Below, piece after piece: positions 35,901 to 44,125 of a stretch of DNA of 64,000 nt (its first letter is position 1; the number at the start of each line of letters is the position of its first letter). Below the pieces are notes generated by a model. It did no database searches and had not been told where the DNA came from. It saw only the letters and a program-made list of their open reading frames with translations. Position numbers and translations under genes: made by a program. The DNA is from Chloroflexota bacterium (lineage in GTDB: Bacteria; Chloroflexota; Dehalococcoidia; Lucifugimonadales; Lucifugimonadaceae), in the NCBI GenBank assembly GCA_009838175.1, contig VXSB01000011.1, positions 20,055 to 84,054 on the forward strand, written 5' to 3'.

Positions 35901-37328
35901 ATGAGCACGAACGAATTGCAATTAATGGCACACCTGATGCGGCGGGCTAGCTTCGGTGCATCCAGAGAAGAACTCGAAGCACTTGTCGAACAGGGCTACG
36001 ACGAGACCGTCGAGCAACTTCTGGAAACCGATAACCCGAGCTCCATGGACATCGACCTGATCCGGCGATACCACCCGGACCACATGGGCATGATGGGCAA
36101 CAACATCGGTTCCCATTGGATGTACCGCATGATCTCGACCGATTCTCCGTTACGAGAAAAGGTCGCACTGTTCTGGCACGGCATCTTCGCAACCGGGTAT
36201 GCCAAACTCGCCAACGGCAAGGTGCTCCACGACCAGATCCGGATGTTCGCACGCGTCGGAATGGGCAAATTCGACAACGTCCTGCTTGAGTTGTCAAAAG
36301 ACCCCGCGATGATCGTTTGGCTCGACAACTGCGAGAACCACAACGGCGCGATCAACGAAAACTATGGCCGAGAACTCCTCGAACTGTTTTCGATGGGCGT
36401 CGGGCACTACTCCGAGGACGACATCAAGGAAGCGTCAAGGGCCTTCACCGGTTGGACGATCGGCAACACCGACTACATGACTCTGAAGTCCATGCGCGAC
36501 TCCATCTGGCCATACGGACGTTTGTCCTTCCATTTCGAGTTCAAACCTGAAGACCACGATACTGGTGAGAAAGAGTTCCTCGGCCGCAAAGGTAACTTCG
36601 ACGGTGGCGACATCATCGACATCATCTGCGAACAAGATGCCACCGCCCGCTTCATCGCAAGGCACATGTACAGCTTCTTCGTAGCCGACGAACCGCCGGT
36701 GCCGGAATGGCCATACAAACCGCCTCGCGACCCTGAAGCGATCGACACCTTAGCCAAAGCGTACTTCGACAGCGGTTACAGCATCAAAGAGATGCTCCGA
36801 ACGCTCTTCCATTCAGACTTCTTCAAATCCGAGGATGTTTGGTACCAGCGCGTCAAAAGCCCCGCAGAGCTGATGGTCGGCGTGCTCAAGCTGACCGGTG
36901 AATTCCCGCGACCGCGCGAAGAGATGATCACCACTCACCTGCACACCATCTTCATGGGGCAACACCTGATGAACCCGCCCTCAGTCGAGGGATGGCACTG
37001 GGGCACCGAGTGGATCGACTCCGGCGCACTCGTCGAACGCGTCAACTTCGCTTCGGAACGCCTCGGAAATCTCGATAGCCCGGGCGTCCAGAGCATGATC
37101 GAAAACGTGATCGGCGAGGACGAGAACGTAGATCCCGCGGAACTCGTCGACCGGGCGCTCGAACAGCTCTCACTGACGCATGTGACGGACGTAACGCGCG
37201 AATCCTTGATCGAATTCGTCGAACAAAACGACGAGATGTCAGGCAACAACGGCGGGCAGACCCCGCGCGAGCGCGCAGCCAACGCGATCAAGATCGTCGC
37301 AGCCACGCCCGAGTTCCAAAGGGCGTGA
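35901..37328 (+). CDS. DUF1800-family protein
   Basis: A 475-aa protein of the DUF1800 family. The N-terminal HLMRRASFGASREELEAL signature, the REKVALFWHGIFATGY block, NENYGRELLELFSMGVGHYSEDDIKEASRAFTGW, and the late MNPPSVEGWHWG block are characteristic. Function is unknown. DUF1800 genes usually neighbour DUF1501 genes, as here (38494). Most homologues are exported with a Tat signal; this one has none. It is the first gene of a three-gene operon with 71- and 77-base gaps. Confidence 0.88.
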   Translation: MSTNELQLMAHLMRRASFGASREELEALVEQGYDETVEQLLETDNPSSMDIDLIRRYHPDHMGMMGNNIGSHWMYRMISTDSPLREKVALFWHGIFATGYAKLANGKVLHDQIRMFARVGMGKFDNVLLELSKDPAMIVWLDNCENHNGAINENYGRELLELFSMGVGHYSEDDIKEASRAFTGWTIGNTDYMTLKSMRDSIWPYGRLSFHFEFKPEDHDTGEKEFLGRKGNFDGGDIIDIICEQDATARFIARHMYSFFVADEPPVPEWPYKPPRDPEAIDTLAKAYFDSGYSIKEMLRTLFHSDFFKSEDVWYQRVKSPAELMVGVLKLTGEFPRPREEMITTHLHTIFMGQHLMNPPSVEGWHWGTEWIDSGALVERVNFASERLGNLDSPGVQSMIENVIGEDENVDPAELVDRALEQLSLTHVTDVTRESLIEFVEQNDEMSGNNGGQTPRERAANAIKIVAATPEFQRA

Positions 37329-37399
37329 TCAGTTCGTTGTAACTCGTCTAGAACCGCATCTCTACGTCAAAATCACCGACGAAAAACCGAGACAGAACG

Positions 37400-38416
37400 A
37401 TGGCCGAAACGCAAGACAAAAACCAGCGGCTTGAGTACAACCGCACCATCGGAGTCACTGCCATGTTCGGCCGTGGCTTCTACTACCCCGTCGACATTGT
37501 CGCAGGCGAGGACGACCGCCTTTATGTGCTCAACCGTTCGTCTGATGGCGACAAACGAGGTGTCCGCGTCACGATAATGAACCTCGATGAAGATTATTTC
37601 GGAATCTTCGGTGCTTGGGGAGCCGAGAACGGCCAGTTCACTTGGCCCAACTCGATCACCATGGACAGCGAACAGAGAGTCATCATCAGCGACGATTACC
37701 TCAACCGAATCACCGTGATGTCCACCGATGGCGATTTCATCGAAAAGTGGGGCGAACTCGGTTCCGAAGAAGGAAAACTCGACGGGCCCACCGGGCTCAC
37801 GATGAACGACGACGACGTTCTAGTCTCCGACCATCGGAACTTCCGAATTCAGCGGTTTTCGTCCGACGGCGAATTCAAGGGGTCTTTCGGTAAAGCTGGT
37901 TCAGATGAAGGCGCATTTAACATGCCTTGGGGGATTTCATCGTCTCCTGATGGCAATGTGATGGTCGCCGATTGGGGCAACGATCGAATCCAAAAGGTGA
38001 CTCCCGAAGGTGAATTCATCGCATCTTTGGGTAGCCCCGGTGAAGGTGAAGGCGAACTTCACCGACCGTCAAGCGCCTGCGAGGACGAACACGGATACGT
38101 TTACGTCGCCGACTGGGGCAACCATCGGATCCAGGTCTTCGATCCCGACGGCGAATTTGTCCAAGCGAACCGCGGCCAGGCCACGATCTCAAAGTGGTCA
38201 CAAGCCTTCCTCGACACAAACAAAGAAGAGGCCGCAGCGCGAGCAGAGGCGAATCTTGACTTAGACCCGGACCTGTTCGAGAGAGATGCCAACGAAGAGT
38301 CTTCTCACATCGAGAAATACTTCTGGGGACCATCGTCGATAAGACTGATCGGCGACCACGTCTATGTAGTCGACACTGTCCGACACCGAATCCAAGTTTT
38401 CGACGTAATCGCTTAA
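37400..38416 (+). CDS. NHL-repeat beta-propeller protein
   Basis: A 338-aa soluble protein built from about six NHL repeats. Recurring units have the form GxFxxxWGxxGxxxGxFxxPxxI followed by vsDxxNxRIxxF; examples are DWGNDRIQKVTPEGEFIAS and DWGNHRIQVFDPDGEFV. The repeats form a beta-propeller that usually binds proteins, RNA or small molecules. No signal peptide is seen. A non-repeat segment of ~45 Lys/Glu/Ala-rich residues splits the last blade. Its place between DUF1800 and DUF1501 suggests it belongs to the same complex. Confidence 0.85.
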   Translation: MAETQDKNQRLEYNRTIGVTAMFGRGFYYPVDIVAGEDDRLYVLNRSSDGDKRGVRVTIMNLDEDYFGIFGAWGAENGQFTWPNSITMDSEQRVIISDDYLNRITVMSTDGDFIEKWGELGSEEGKLDGPTGLTMNDDDVLVSDHRNFRIQRFSSDGEFKGSFGKAGSDEGAFNMPWGISSSPDGNVMVADWGNDRIQKVTPEGEFIASLGSPGEGEGELHRPSSACEDEHGYVYVADWGNHRIQVFDPDGEFVQANRGQATISKWSQAFLDTNKEEAAARAEANLDLDPDLFERDANEESSHIEKYFWGPSSIRLIGDHVYVVDTVRHRIQVFDVIA

Positions 38417-38457
38417 ACCAACAAGGGGATTGCCAAAACCGCAACGCCACATTATCG

Positions 38458-38484
38458 CCTTTCCCTCGATGGGAGAGGGCAGGA
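38458..38484. repeat. Truncated family A hairpin repeat before DUF1501
   Basis: CCTTTCCCTCGATGGGAGAG with a GGCAGG tail, keeping the CCCTC/GAGGG pairing and the TCGAT loop. Immediately after the stem comes AGGAGG (38481-38486), the Shine-Dalgarno for the ATG at 38494, so hairpin and ribosome site overlap. Confidence 0.6.
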
Positions 38485-38493
38485 GGAAATCTA

Positions 38494-39624
38494 ATGACAT
38501 CGAAACGTGATCCCGCCTTGGTGGTCGTCCAACTGTCTGGCGGTAACGACGCCTTGAACACCGTAGTGCCATACACCAACGGCATCTACCAAGACTCCCG
38601 AACGGCGATCCGTCTCGAGGAGCACGAAGTTCTCGACCTGAACGGCAAACTCGGTCTGCACCCCAGCATGGGGCCGATCAAGAACCTCTGGGATCAAGGC
38701 AACGTCGCCGTCGTCAACGGTATCGGATACCCCAAACCCAACCGATCGCACTTCCGATCCATGGACATCTGGCACACTGCTGAATCAGTAGATGTCGCCC
38801 CTGACGGCTGGCTCGGACGAACCATACGCGAGATCGACCCTGAACACCAGAACGTAGTCGCCGGCGTTAACTTCGGACGCGGCCTGCCACGAGCTCTGCA
38901 CTGCAAAGGCGTACCGGTCGCCTCCGTCGGTAACCTCGCCACATACGGATTGATGCCCGACATCGAAGACATGGAGACACGCGACCTCGCGCTTAACATC
39001 TTCACTCGAATGTACGGCCCGCGCGAAGGCAGGGACCATATTCTGGAAGCGATCGGCGACACCGGCATGAGCGCCTACCTAGGCGCCGATATCCTTCGGG
39101 AGGCACCGGCGCAGTATCGATCCTCGGTCGAGTACGGCGACAACATGATCGCGCAGCAGATGAAAGACATCGCACAGGTTCTTTGCGCCGACGTCGGCAC
39201 CCGCATCTTCTACACCCAGCATGGGTCATACGACACTCACTCCGGCGAGCTGCTCAACCACGCCACGCTGTGGGAGGAACTTGCCAATGCCGTCGGAGAT
39301 TTCTACGCCGACCTAGAAGAGCACGGCCTTGGAGACGACGCTGTAGTCATGGTCTTCAGCGAGTTTGGACGTCGAATCGACGACAACGGCTCCGGCACCG
39401 ATCACGGCTCTGGCGGCGTCGCGTTCGTAATGGGCAACCCTGTCAAAGGCGGCCTCTACGGCGAATACCCGTCACTCGAACCTCGAGACCAAGTCGAAGG
39501 CGACATGGGCTACAACAACGACTTCCGAGGCCTTTACGCAACCCTGCTAGACGACTGGATGGGCGTCGACCCCAACCCCATCCTGGGCGGCAACTACGAA
39601 CAGTTCGATCTGATCGCGCGGTAG
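38494..39624 (+). CDS. DUF1501-family protein
   Basis: A 376-aa DUF1501 protein, related in fold to sulfatases and alkaline phosphatases. The opening VVVQLSGGNDALNTVVPY is diagnostic. The C-terminal half has QHGSYDTHSGELLNH, VVMVFSEFGRR and DHGSGGVAFVMG, matching the conserved metal-like D/H positions of the family. The biochemical role is unknown. The usual Tat signal is absent, as in its DUF1800 partner. The start follows an AGGAGG at 38481. A strong terminator closes the operon 30 bases later. Confidence 0.88.
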   Translation: MTSKRDPALVVVQLSGGNDALNTVVPYTNGIYQDSRTAIRLEEHEVLDLNGKLGLHPSMGPIKNLWDQGNVAVVNGIGYPKPNRSHFRSMDIWHTAESVDVAPDGWLGRTIREIDPEHQNVVAGVNFGRGLPRALHCKGVPVASVGNLATYGLMPDIEDMETRDLALNIFTRMYGPREGRDHILEAIGDTGMSAYLGADILREAPAQYRSSVEYGDNMIAQQMKDIAQVLCADVGTRIFYTQHGSYDTHSGELLNHATLWEELANAVGDFYADLEEHGLGDDAVVMVFSEFGRRIDDNGSGTDHGSGGVAFVMGNPVKGGLYGEYPSLEPRDQVEGDMGYNNDFRGLYATLLDDWMGVDPNPILGGNYEQFDLIAR

Positions 39625-39653
39625 GACGACCGTAACGGTTTCTGCGCATTCGA

Positions 39654-39692
39654 CGGCGGTGCGACGATCTTCCTTGTCGCACCGCCGTTTTT
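39654..39692 (+). terminator. Intrinsic terminator of the DUF1800-NHL-DUF1501 operon
   Basis: A perfect 12-bp GC-rich stem (CGGCGGTGCGAC at 39654-39665 with GTCGCACCGCCG at 39676-39687), a 10-base loop, and a run of five T (39688-39692). This is the clearest intrinsic terminator in the window. Confidence 0.9.
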
Positions 39693-39783
39693 CATTCACC
39701 AAAGCCATGGTATGCCGTACGGTTTTGACACCGCAAGAATGCTTCTCGGGTTTTCGATCAAGTTTGGGTTTCCGAAACCTGCG

Positions 39784-40410
39784 TTAAGACTCCGAATCAA
39801 AGTAAGGAACTGGAAAATCTCCACGAGCAAGTTGAAAGGCTAACGGGACACGGCGCAAATGTCCGGGCGATAGATCTGGCAGATCATCCTCCAGGAAAAA
39901 GCCTATTCCGGTTGTTTCCGGTCCTGCCACAGGAGTCTGCCCATCGGATACATTTACGAGCCATACGCCGCTGTAGAACTGGTTCTTGGATCGGCTCCCC
40001 CACAGTCGGGAGTCGAATATCCCCAGAAGCTTGGTAGCTTTTCCGCACACCCCAGCCTCTTCGCGGAGCTCCCGTTCTGCCGACTCTGCCCATGTCTCGC
40101 CCACATCGGTGATTCCGCCAGGCATCGCCCACAGCCCGTTGTCCTCTCGCCTAATCAGGAGGATACGTTCGTTACGGAAAACGGCGGCATCGGCACCTAC
40201 GAAGGGTGTGATATGAGATAAGTTTCCTTCATATTCCTCAATCACATCGTCCGGGGACCTCTCTTCTATAGCGGCGACGAGCCGCGCGCTCAACGACAGG
40301 ACGCGACGGTACCTTTCGAGATTGTAGGGGTCTTCGGCGTATCGCGAGCCCATGTGCGCGACACTGCGCAGTTCGTCCGCGATCTGATAAATCTCGCCGA
40401 CTGTGTCCAT
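39784..40410 (-). CDS. Nudix hydrolase with N-terminal helical domain
   Basis: A 208-aa protein. Residues 1-65 are a helical region (DTVGEIYQIADELRSVAHMG...) typical of YjhB-like Nudix enzymes that hydrolyse ADP-ribose or nucleoside diphosphate derivatives. The Nudix box GX5EX7REUXEEXGU is intact (GGITDVGETWAESAEREL with REEAGV). The substrate is not determined. It is transcribed just after nhaA on the same strand (12-base gap) and may share its transcript. It is the first gene of a block whose content differs from the surrounding catabolic genes. Confidence 0.88.
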   Translation of the reverse strand: MDTVGEIYQIADELRSVAHMGSRYAEDPYNLERYRRVLSLSARLVAAIEERSPDDVIEEYEGNLSHITPFVGADAAVFRNERILLIRREDNGLWAMPGGITDVGETWAESAERELREEAGVCGKATKLLGIFDSRLWGSRSKNQFYSGVWLVNVSDGQTPVAGPETTGIGFFLEDDLPDLSPGHLRRVPLAFQLARGDFPVPYFDSES

Positions 40411-40422
40411 GCTGCTAGTCCC

Positions 40423-41787
40423 CTATAGTTCGGGATCCAAATCCGGGTTCCGGCTCCCTACTGTCCGCAACAACAGGTATCCAACAGCACCGGCCAGTAA
40501 AGACGCTCCGAATATCCCTATCTTGGCCTGATCTCCCAAGCTAGGATCCTTGAAGGCGATGCCCGCGATAAAGATCGCCACCGTGAAGCCGATCCCCGCG
40601 AGGAAGCCCACGCCCAAAATGTGCCTCCAACCGACACCCGTGGGCAGTTCAGCTAGGCCAAGCTTGACGGCCAGCCAGGTCAAACCCAAGATACCTACTG
40701 GATTTCCGATTAGGAGCCCTAACGCGATACCAAAGGTGACTTGACTCTCGAGTGCCGCTGACAAGATATCGGCATCAAAGACGATCGCCGCATTGGCGAG
40801 AGCGAAGAGAGGCAGGACGACGAAGCTGACCCACGGGTGAATTGTTGCCTCCAAGCGTTCCAAAGGTTCTTCGGTTTCTCGGCTGAGCTTCTCGATCTGG
40901 GCTACGATGGTCTGGGCTTTCTCCTCGTTCTTGTTTGCCATTGCCAACCTGAAGTCGTGAAGCAGGTCCTTCACTGCGGCGGCGTAATCTTTGCGAAGCA
41001 AGTCTGGTTTTGATGGCACGATAGCGGCGATCAAAACCCCAGCCAATGTGGCGTGAATTCCAGACTCCAAGAAAAACTGCCACATCACGACACACATGAC
41101 GAGATAGAAGCCTATAGACCTGATTCCGAACCTCACACATAGCGCTATCGCTACGAAAAATCCGACGCCGAGTCCGAGGTTTGTCCAGTTGATGGCCTCG
41201 GTGTAGAAGGCGGCGATAACCCCGATCGCTCCCAAGTCGTCGACGATCGCCAGCCCTAGTAGGAACACTCTGAGTTCCGTCGGTACTCTCCTGCCAAGCA
41301 AGGCGAGGATACCGACTGCGAAGGCGATGTCGGTCGCCATCGGTATCCCCCAACCAACGAGGTAGTCTCCCGAATAGTTGAATAGGACATAAATCACCGC
41401 TGGCGCCGACATCCCCCCGACCGCCGCGACAACTGGCAGGATTGCCTTTCTGAATGTAGAAAGTTCTCCGTGTACAAGTTCTCGCTTGATCTCAAGACCG
41501 ACGACGAAGAAGAAGATGGCCATGAGACCTTCGTTTACGAGATGGCGAAGGTCTTCCGAGATGGCGAAGATATGGATATCGAATGAGATCTTAATGTGCC
41601 AGAAGTCGACATACGACGCTGACCATGGCGAGTTTATCCACACGAGTGCGACAGCTGCCGCAACCAGCAAGAAGAGCGCGCCCACCTCCTCCGTGTGAAT
41701 GAAGGACTGTATCGGCCCGCGAACCGCCCTGACGATATAGGCCGGTTGCCGGATAGCCTCGGTGATATTTTCTGCTCTATCTTTCAC
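40423..41787 (-). CDS. nhaA: Na+/H+ antiporter NhaA
   Basis: Electrogenic sodium/proton antiporter, 454 aa from the GTG at 41787. Family blocks are EGLMAIFFFVVGLEIKRELV, the GWGIPMATDIAFAVGIL segment with its Asp residue, LAIVDDLGAI (the paired Asp of the ion site) and FFLESGIHATLAGVL. A hydrophilic loop of ~55 residues (KPDLLRKDYAAAVKDLLHDF...) lies mid-protein, as in the long NhaA type. The frame is open upstream to 42204 but that part is non-homologous and overlaps the arsR promoter, so the GTG is preferred. It is probably involved in salt or pH balance in a marine setting. Confidence 0.9.
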   Translation of the reverse strand: MKDRAENITEAIRQPAYIVRAVRGPIQSFIHTEEVGALFLLVAAAVALVWINSPWSASYVDFWHIKISFDIHIFAISEDLRHLVNEGLMAIFFFVVGLEIKRELVHGELSTFRKAILPVVAAVGGMSAPAVIYVLFNYSGDYLVGWGIPMATDIAFAVGILALLGRRVPTELRVFLLGLAIVDDLGAIGVIAAFYTEAINWTNLGLGVGFFVAIALCVRFGIRSIGFYLVMCVVMWQFFLESGIHATLAGVLIAAIVPSKPDLLRKDYAAAVKDLLHDFRLAMANKNEEKAQTIVAQIEKLSRETEEPLERLEATIHPWVSFVVLPLFALANAAIVFDADILSAALESQVTFGIALGLLIGNPVGILGLTWLAVKLGLAELPTGVGWRHILGVGFLAGIGFTVAIFIAGIAFKDPSLGDQAKIGIFGASLLAGAVGYLLLRTVGSRNPDLDPEL

Positions 41788-42078
41788 GCAAGATATTTCG
41801 AAGTGTTGGAGCCGTGCGAGAAGCGGGGTTGCAAAATGCAGAGGCTGCCTCGCGTTTGAGGTTAAGGATAATGGTGGGCCGTGTAAGACTGAATTGCGAA
41901 CTTTTCGCTGGCAGTTCGTTATATGAGTAAGCTGCCTATCAGCCCCGGATAGCCACTCACGAGCCTCGGCCCACCAGATTTGAGGCCTTCCAATTCTCCA
42001 ACTCAGCTGGTTCCAAGTCTTCACCCAATCCTGCAAATGGCAGGGGATCTGGTTCCTGCCAGCCTGAGGAATCGCCCA

Positions 42079-42108
42079 TTGACATGCAACCCTGTGGTTG
42101 CGTATCAT
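42079..42108 (+). promoter_or_regulatory. Sigma-70-type promoter of the arsR-VOC unit
   Basis: A consensus -35 TTGACA (42079-42084), an 18-base spacer and -10 TATCAT (42103-42108). Transcription would begin about 20 bases before the arsR ATG (42128), leaving a very short leader without a good Shine-Dalgarno. Confidence 0.75.
42086..42101. promoter_or_regulatory. Candidate ArsR-family operator within the promoter spacer
   Basis: GCAACC-CTGT-GGTTGC is a perfect 6-bp inverted repeat with a 4-base centre, lying exactly between the -35 and -10 boxes. Repressor bound here would block polymerase, so the downstream ArsR protein probably regulates itself. Confidence 0.7.
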
Positions 42109-42127
42109 TGGGGTATGGTATGCGTGT

Positions 42128-42400
42128 ATGGACAACGACTTGGTCTTCAAGGCACTCGCGGACCCAACCCGTAGGTTGATGCTGGACGAGCTCTCTGAGC
42201 GCAATGAGCAGACGCTTTACGAGCTGACGGCGCGCTTGATCATGCGATACGAAGTCTCCATCTCCCGCCAGGCTTTAGCCAAGCACATTGATGTCTTAGA
42301 AAAAGCGGGGCTCGTAAGCTCAGAGAAGCGCGGCAAGTATCGGATGCTTGTCTTCAACGATGAACCTATCAGGACTGCCATGAACCGATGGCTCAAGTGA
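42128..42400 (+). CDS. ArsR/SmtB-family transcriptional regulator
   Basis: A 90-aa winged-helix repressor. VFKALADPTRRLMLDEL is the family signature, with the recognition helix in VSISRQALAKHIDVLEKAGLV and the wing in SSEKRGKYRMLVF. There is no Cys pair for metal binding, so it is of the non-metal 'ArsR_ADPTR' type often linked to VOC or SRPBCC genes, as here. The start at 42128 (MDNDLVF) follows a strong promoter; 42098 would lie inside the promoter. Base composition and codon choice look different from the CGA/CGC-rich neighbours. Confidence 0.88.
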   Translation: MDNDLVFKALADPTRRLMLDELSERNEQTLYELTARLIMRYEVSISRQALAKHIDVLEKAGLVSSEKRGKYRMLVFNDEPIRTAMNRWLK

Positions 42401-42427
42401 CACTAGAAAAAGAAAAGGATGCCAGAT

Positions 42428-42811
42428 ATGCGCATAATACTCACCGGCGTTTTTGTTGATGACCAGGACAAAGCCCTGAAGTTCTATACGGAGACGCTTG
42501 GCTTTGTGCTAAAGCATGACGTGCCTGCAGGGGAGTACAGGTGGATTACCGTGGTCTCGCCGGATGACTCGGATGGGACGGAGCTTCTGCTTGAACCGAA
42601 TGAAAACCCGGTAGCCCAGGCATATCAGAAAGGGTTATTTGACCAGGGCATTCCGGCGAATTCTTTCGGCGTTACGGACATCCATACAGAGCATGAGAGA
42701 CTGAAGGCACTGGGTGTGTCTTTCACGATGGAGCCGACAGAAATGGGCCCTGTTACTATTGCCGTCTTTGACGATACGTGCGGCAATCTGATACAGATGA
42801 TGCAGACGTAA
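42428..42811 (+). CDS. VOC-family (glyoxalase/extradiol dioxygenase fold) protein
   Basis: A 127-aa vicinal-oxygen-chelate protein with two beta-alpha-beta-beta-beta halves: VFVDDQDKALKFYTETLGFV opens the first, and the FGVTDIHTEHERLKALGVSF stretch opens the second, ending in a D-T-C-G-N-L-I-Q block that supplies a metal ligand Gln. The enzyme type (glyoxalase, isomerase or resistance protein) cannot be set. The ATG at 42428 is preferred since AAAAGGA (42412-42418) is then about nine bases upstream. It follows arsR by 27 bases and is its probable target. Confidence 0.82.
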   Translation: MRIILTGVFVDDQDKALKFYTETLGFVLKHDVPAGEYRWITVVSPDDSDGTELLLEPNENPVAQAYQKGLFDQGIPANSFGVTDIHTEHERLKALGVSFTMEPTEMGPVTIAVFDDTCGNLIQMMQT

Positions 42812-42862
42812 CGACGACCGACCAGACTATCCCAGATGTCGAAGCCGTACGCTGCGGGCACT

Positions 42863-43795
42863 TCATTGGCGCAAGCGCCTCAGCGCGCGGAGTGCGCGGA
42901 GCGTGATCCATCGGTTCGGTTCTCCGGGAGCACCGGCGATCTCCTCGTAGAGGGTGTCCTTGTGCCGCACGTCTAGGCGCCAGCGTCCATCGGGAAGCTG
43001 ACGGTTTTCAACTGTCTCGATGGCTTCTGCCAGGCGCGGATCGTCATTAAGACCTGCGGTCGCCGCGTATTCAAGGCCCCGCAGGACATCGTAGTGCCAC
43101 AACGGAGGAAAGGCGAGGCGTCTCCAACCTTCGTCGATGACACCACCCGTGGAGAGCCGTCGGAGGAGGTGCCGCGCTAGCAGATACTCTTCACCACGCT
43201 CGCGGGCTTCCGTGATGGCCGGGTCCTCCCCGAACGACCGCTCGTGTGCGAGCAAGCCCTCCAAGACGCAAATCGTCGTATGAAACGAGGAGCGCACGGA
43301 GCCGTTTAGCGCCTCACAGTTCCACCCACCATCCCCGAGCTGCTCGCTCAGCAGAAGGTCCACCAATCGGGGGCTCGGCTTCCCAAAGTAGGCGCCGAGC
43401 GCCACGACGCGCCCGTTGATGCAGGGCTCTTCCTCCCCCTCGAAGAACGGAGAGTCTCCGTGCCACGGGCCCCAGTTCACGTTCGCGTGCACCAGCTCGA
43501 TCGCATGTCGAGTGCGATCGTTTTCAGGATCCACACCGAGATCACGCAGGTAGAGGAGGGTGTACAGATTCGTCCACCAGAATGGGTGCGCTTCTCCATC
43601 GCCCCACTGCCCGTCCGGGCGCTGTTCATCGAGCAGTCGTCGGCCCCATCCCTCATCTGCCACGCGGGCACGCTCGGCGGCGACGTTATCGCCGTCGTCT
43701 AGATCTTGGAGGACTTGCCAGCGGATGGAGGGGTCTGAGTCAAGAAGCCAATCCAGCACTGAGGCGGAGGAGGAGTTGGTAAACCGGTAAGTCAT
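42863..43795 (-). CDS. Alpha/alpha-toroid (squalene cyclase/prenyltransferase-like) protein
   Basis: A 310-aa soluble protein. It has the repeated QxxDGxWG-type motifs of terpenoid-cyclase/prenyltransferase alpha-alpha barrels: LDEQRPDGQWGDG, SEQLGDGGWNCEA and ENRQLPDGRWRLD. The DxDD catalytic motif of squalene-hopene cyclases is not visible, so it is probably a non-cyclase toroid protein of unknown role. Its start codon ATG shares its A with the encoded CCA end of the preceding tRNA-Val (43795). No terminator separates them, so co-transcription with the tRNAs is possible. Confidence 0.72.
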   Translation of the reverse strand: MTYRFTNSSSASVLDWLLDSDPSIRWQVLQDLDDGDNVAAERARVADEGWGRRLLDEQRPDGQWGDGEAHPFWWTNLYTLLYLRDLGVDPENDRTRHAIELVHANVNWGPWHGDSPFFEGEEEPCINGRVVALGAYFGKPSPRLVDLLLSEQLGDGGWNCEALNGSVRSSFHTTICVLEGLLAHERSFGEDPAITEARERGEEYLLARHLLRRLSTGGVIDEGWRRLAFPPLWHYDVLRGLEYAATAGLNDDPRLAEAIETVENRQLPDGRWRLDVRHKDTLYEEIAGAPGEPNRWITLRALRALRRLRQ

Positions 43796-43871
43796 GGTGG
43801 GCGATGGAGGACTCGAACCTCCGACCTCATGCGTGTGAAGCATGCGCTCTAACCAACTGAGCTAACCGCCC
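43795..43871 (-). tRNA. tRNA-Val (CAC anticodon)
   Basis: A 77-base cloverleaf including encoded CCA. The acceptor is GGGCGGT with ATCGCCC, the D-arm AGCTCAGTTGGTTAGAGC, the anticodon stem CATGC/GCATG with loop TTCACAC (anticodon CAC), and the T-arm GGAGG-TTCGAGT-CCTCC. It lies in tandem with a tRNA-Met 62 bases upstream. Confidence 0.95.
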
Positions 43872-43933
43872 TTCGCTAGACATCCGGCGTCGTTTCGAGT
43901 TGCGATACCCGTTCGTCCACTGTCGAAAAGATA

Positions 43934-44010
43934 TGGTGGCGATGACAAGACTCGAACTTGTGACCTAGCGCTTATGAAGCGCTCGCTCTAACCTGCTGAG
44001 CTACATCGCC
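43934..44010 (-). tRNA. tRNA-Met (CAT anticodon, elongator type)
   Basis: A 77-base cloverleaf with encoded CCA. The acceptor GGCGATG/CATCGCC is fully paired, so it is not an initiator. The anticodon stem is AGCGC/GCGCT, with loop TTCATAA. A lysidine-modified tRNA-Ile(CAU) cannot be ruled out, but the GTAGCTCAG start and GGTCACA variable region resemble elongator tRNA-Met. Confidence 0.9.
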
Positions 44011-44125
44011 CCCGATAAATCGACCCTTCAAACGCCCCCTGGGGCACCCTCGCGCCGTATCCCCAATAGTACCCGCAGCGAACCATGTGGTCAAGATTCG
44101 GCCTGTTGTCGGCAAGGGTTGTTTT

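Larger units (their letters stand above)
41788..42127. other. 340-base intergenic region between divergent nhaA and arsR
   Basis: The right end carries the arsR promoter and operator described separately (42079-42108). The rest (41788-42075) shows no RNA gene, repeat or convincing reading frame. Confidence 0.6.

Noticed and set aside
41788..42204. Long N-terminal extension of nhaA
   Set aside because: No NhaA homology, and it covers the arsR promoter and first codons on the other strand.
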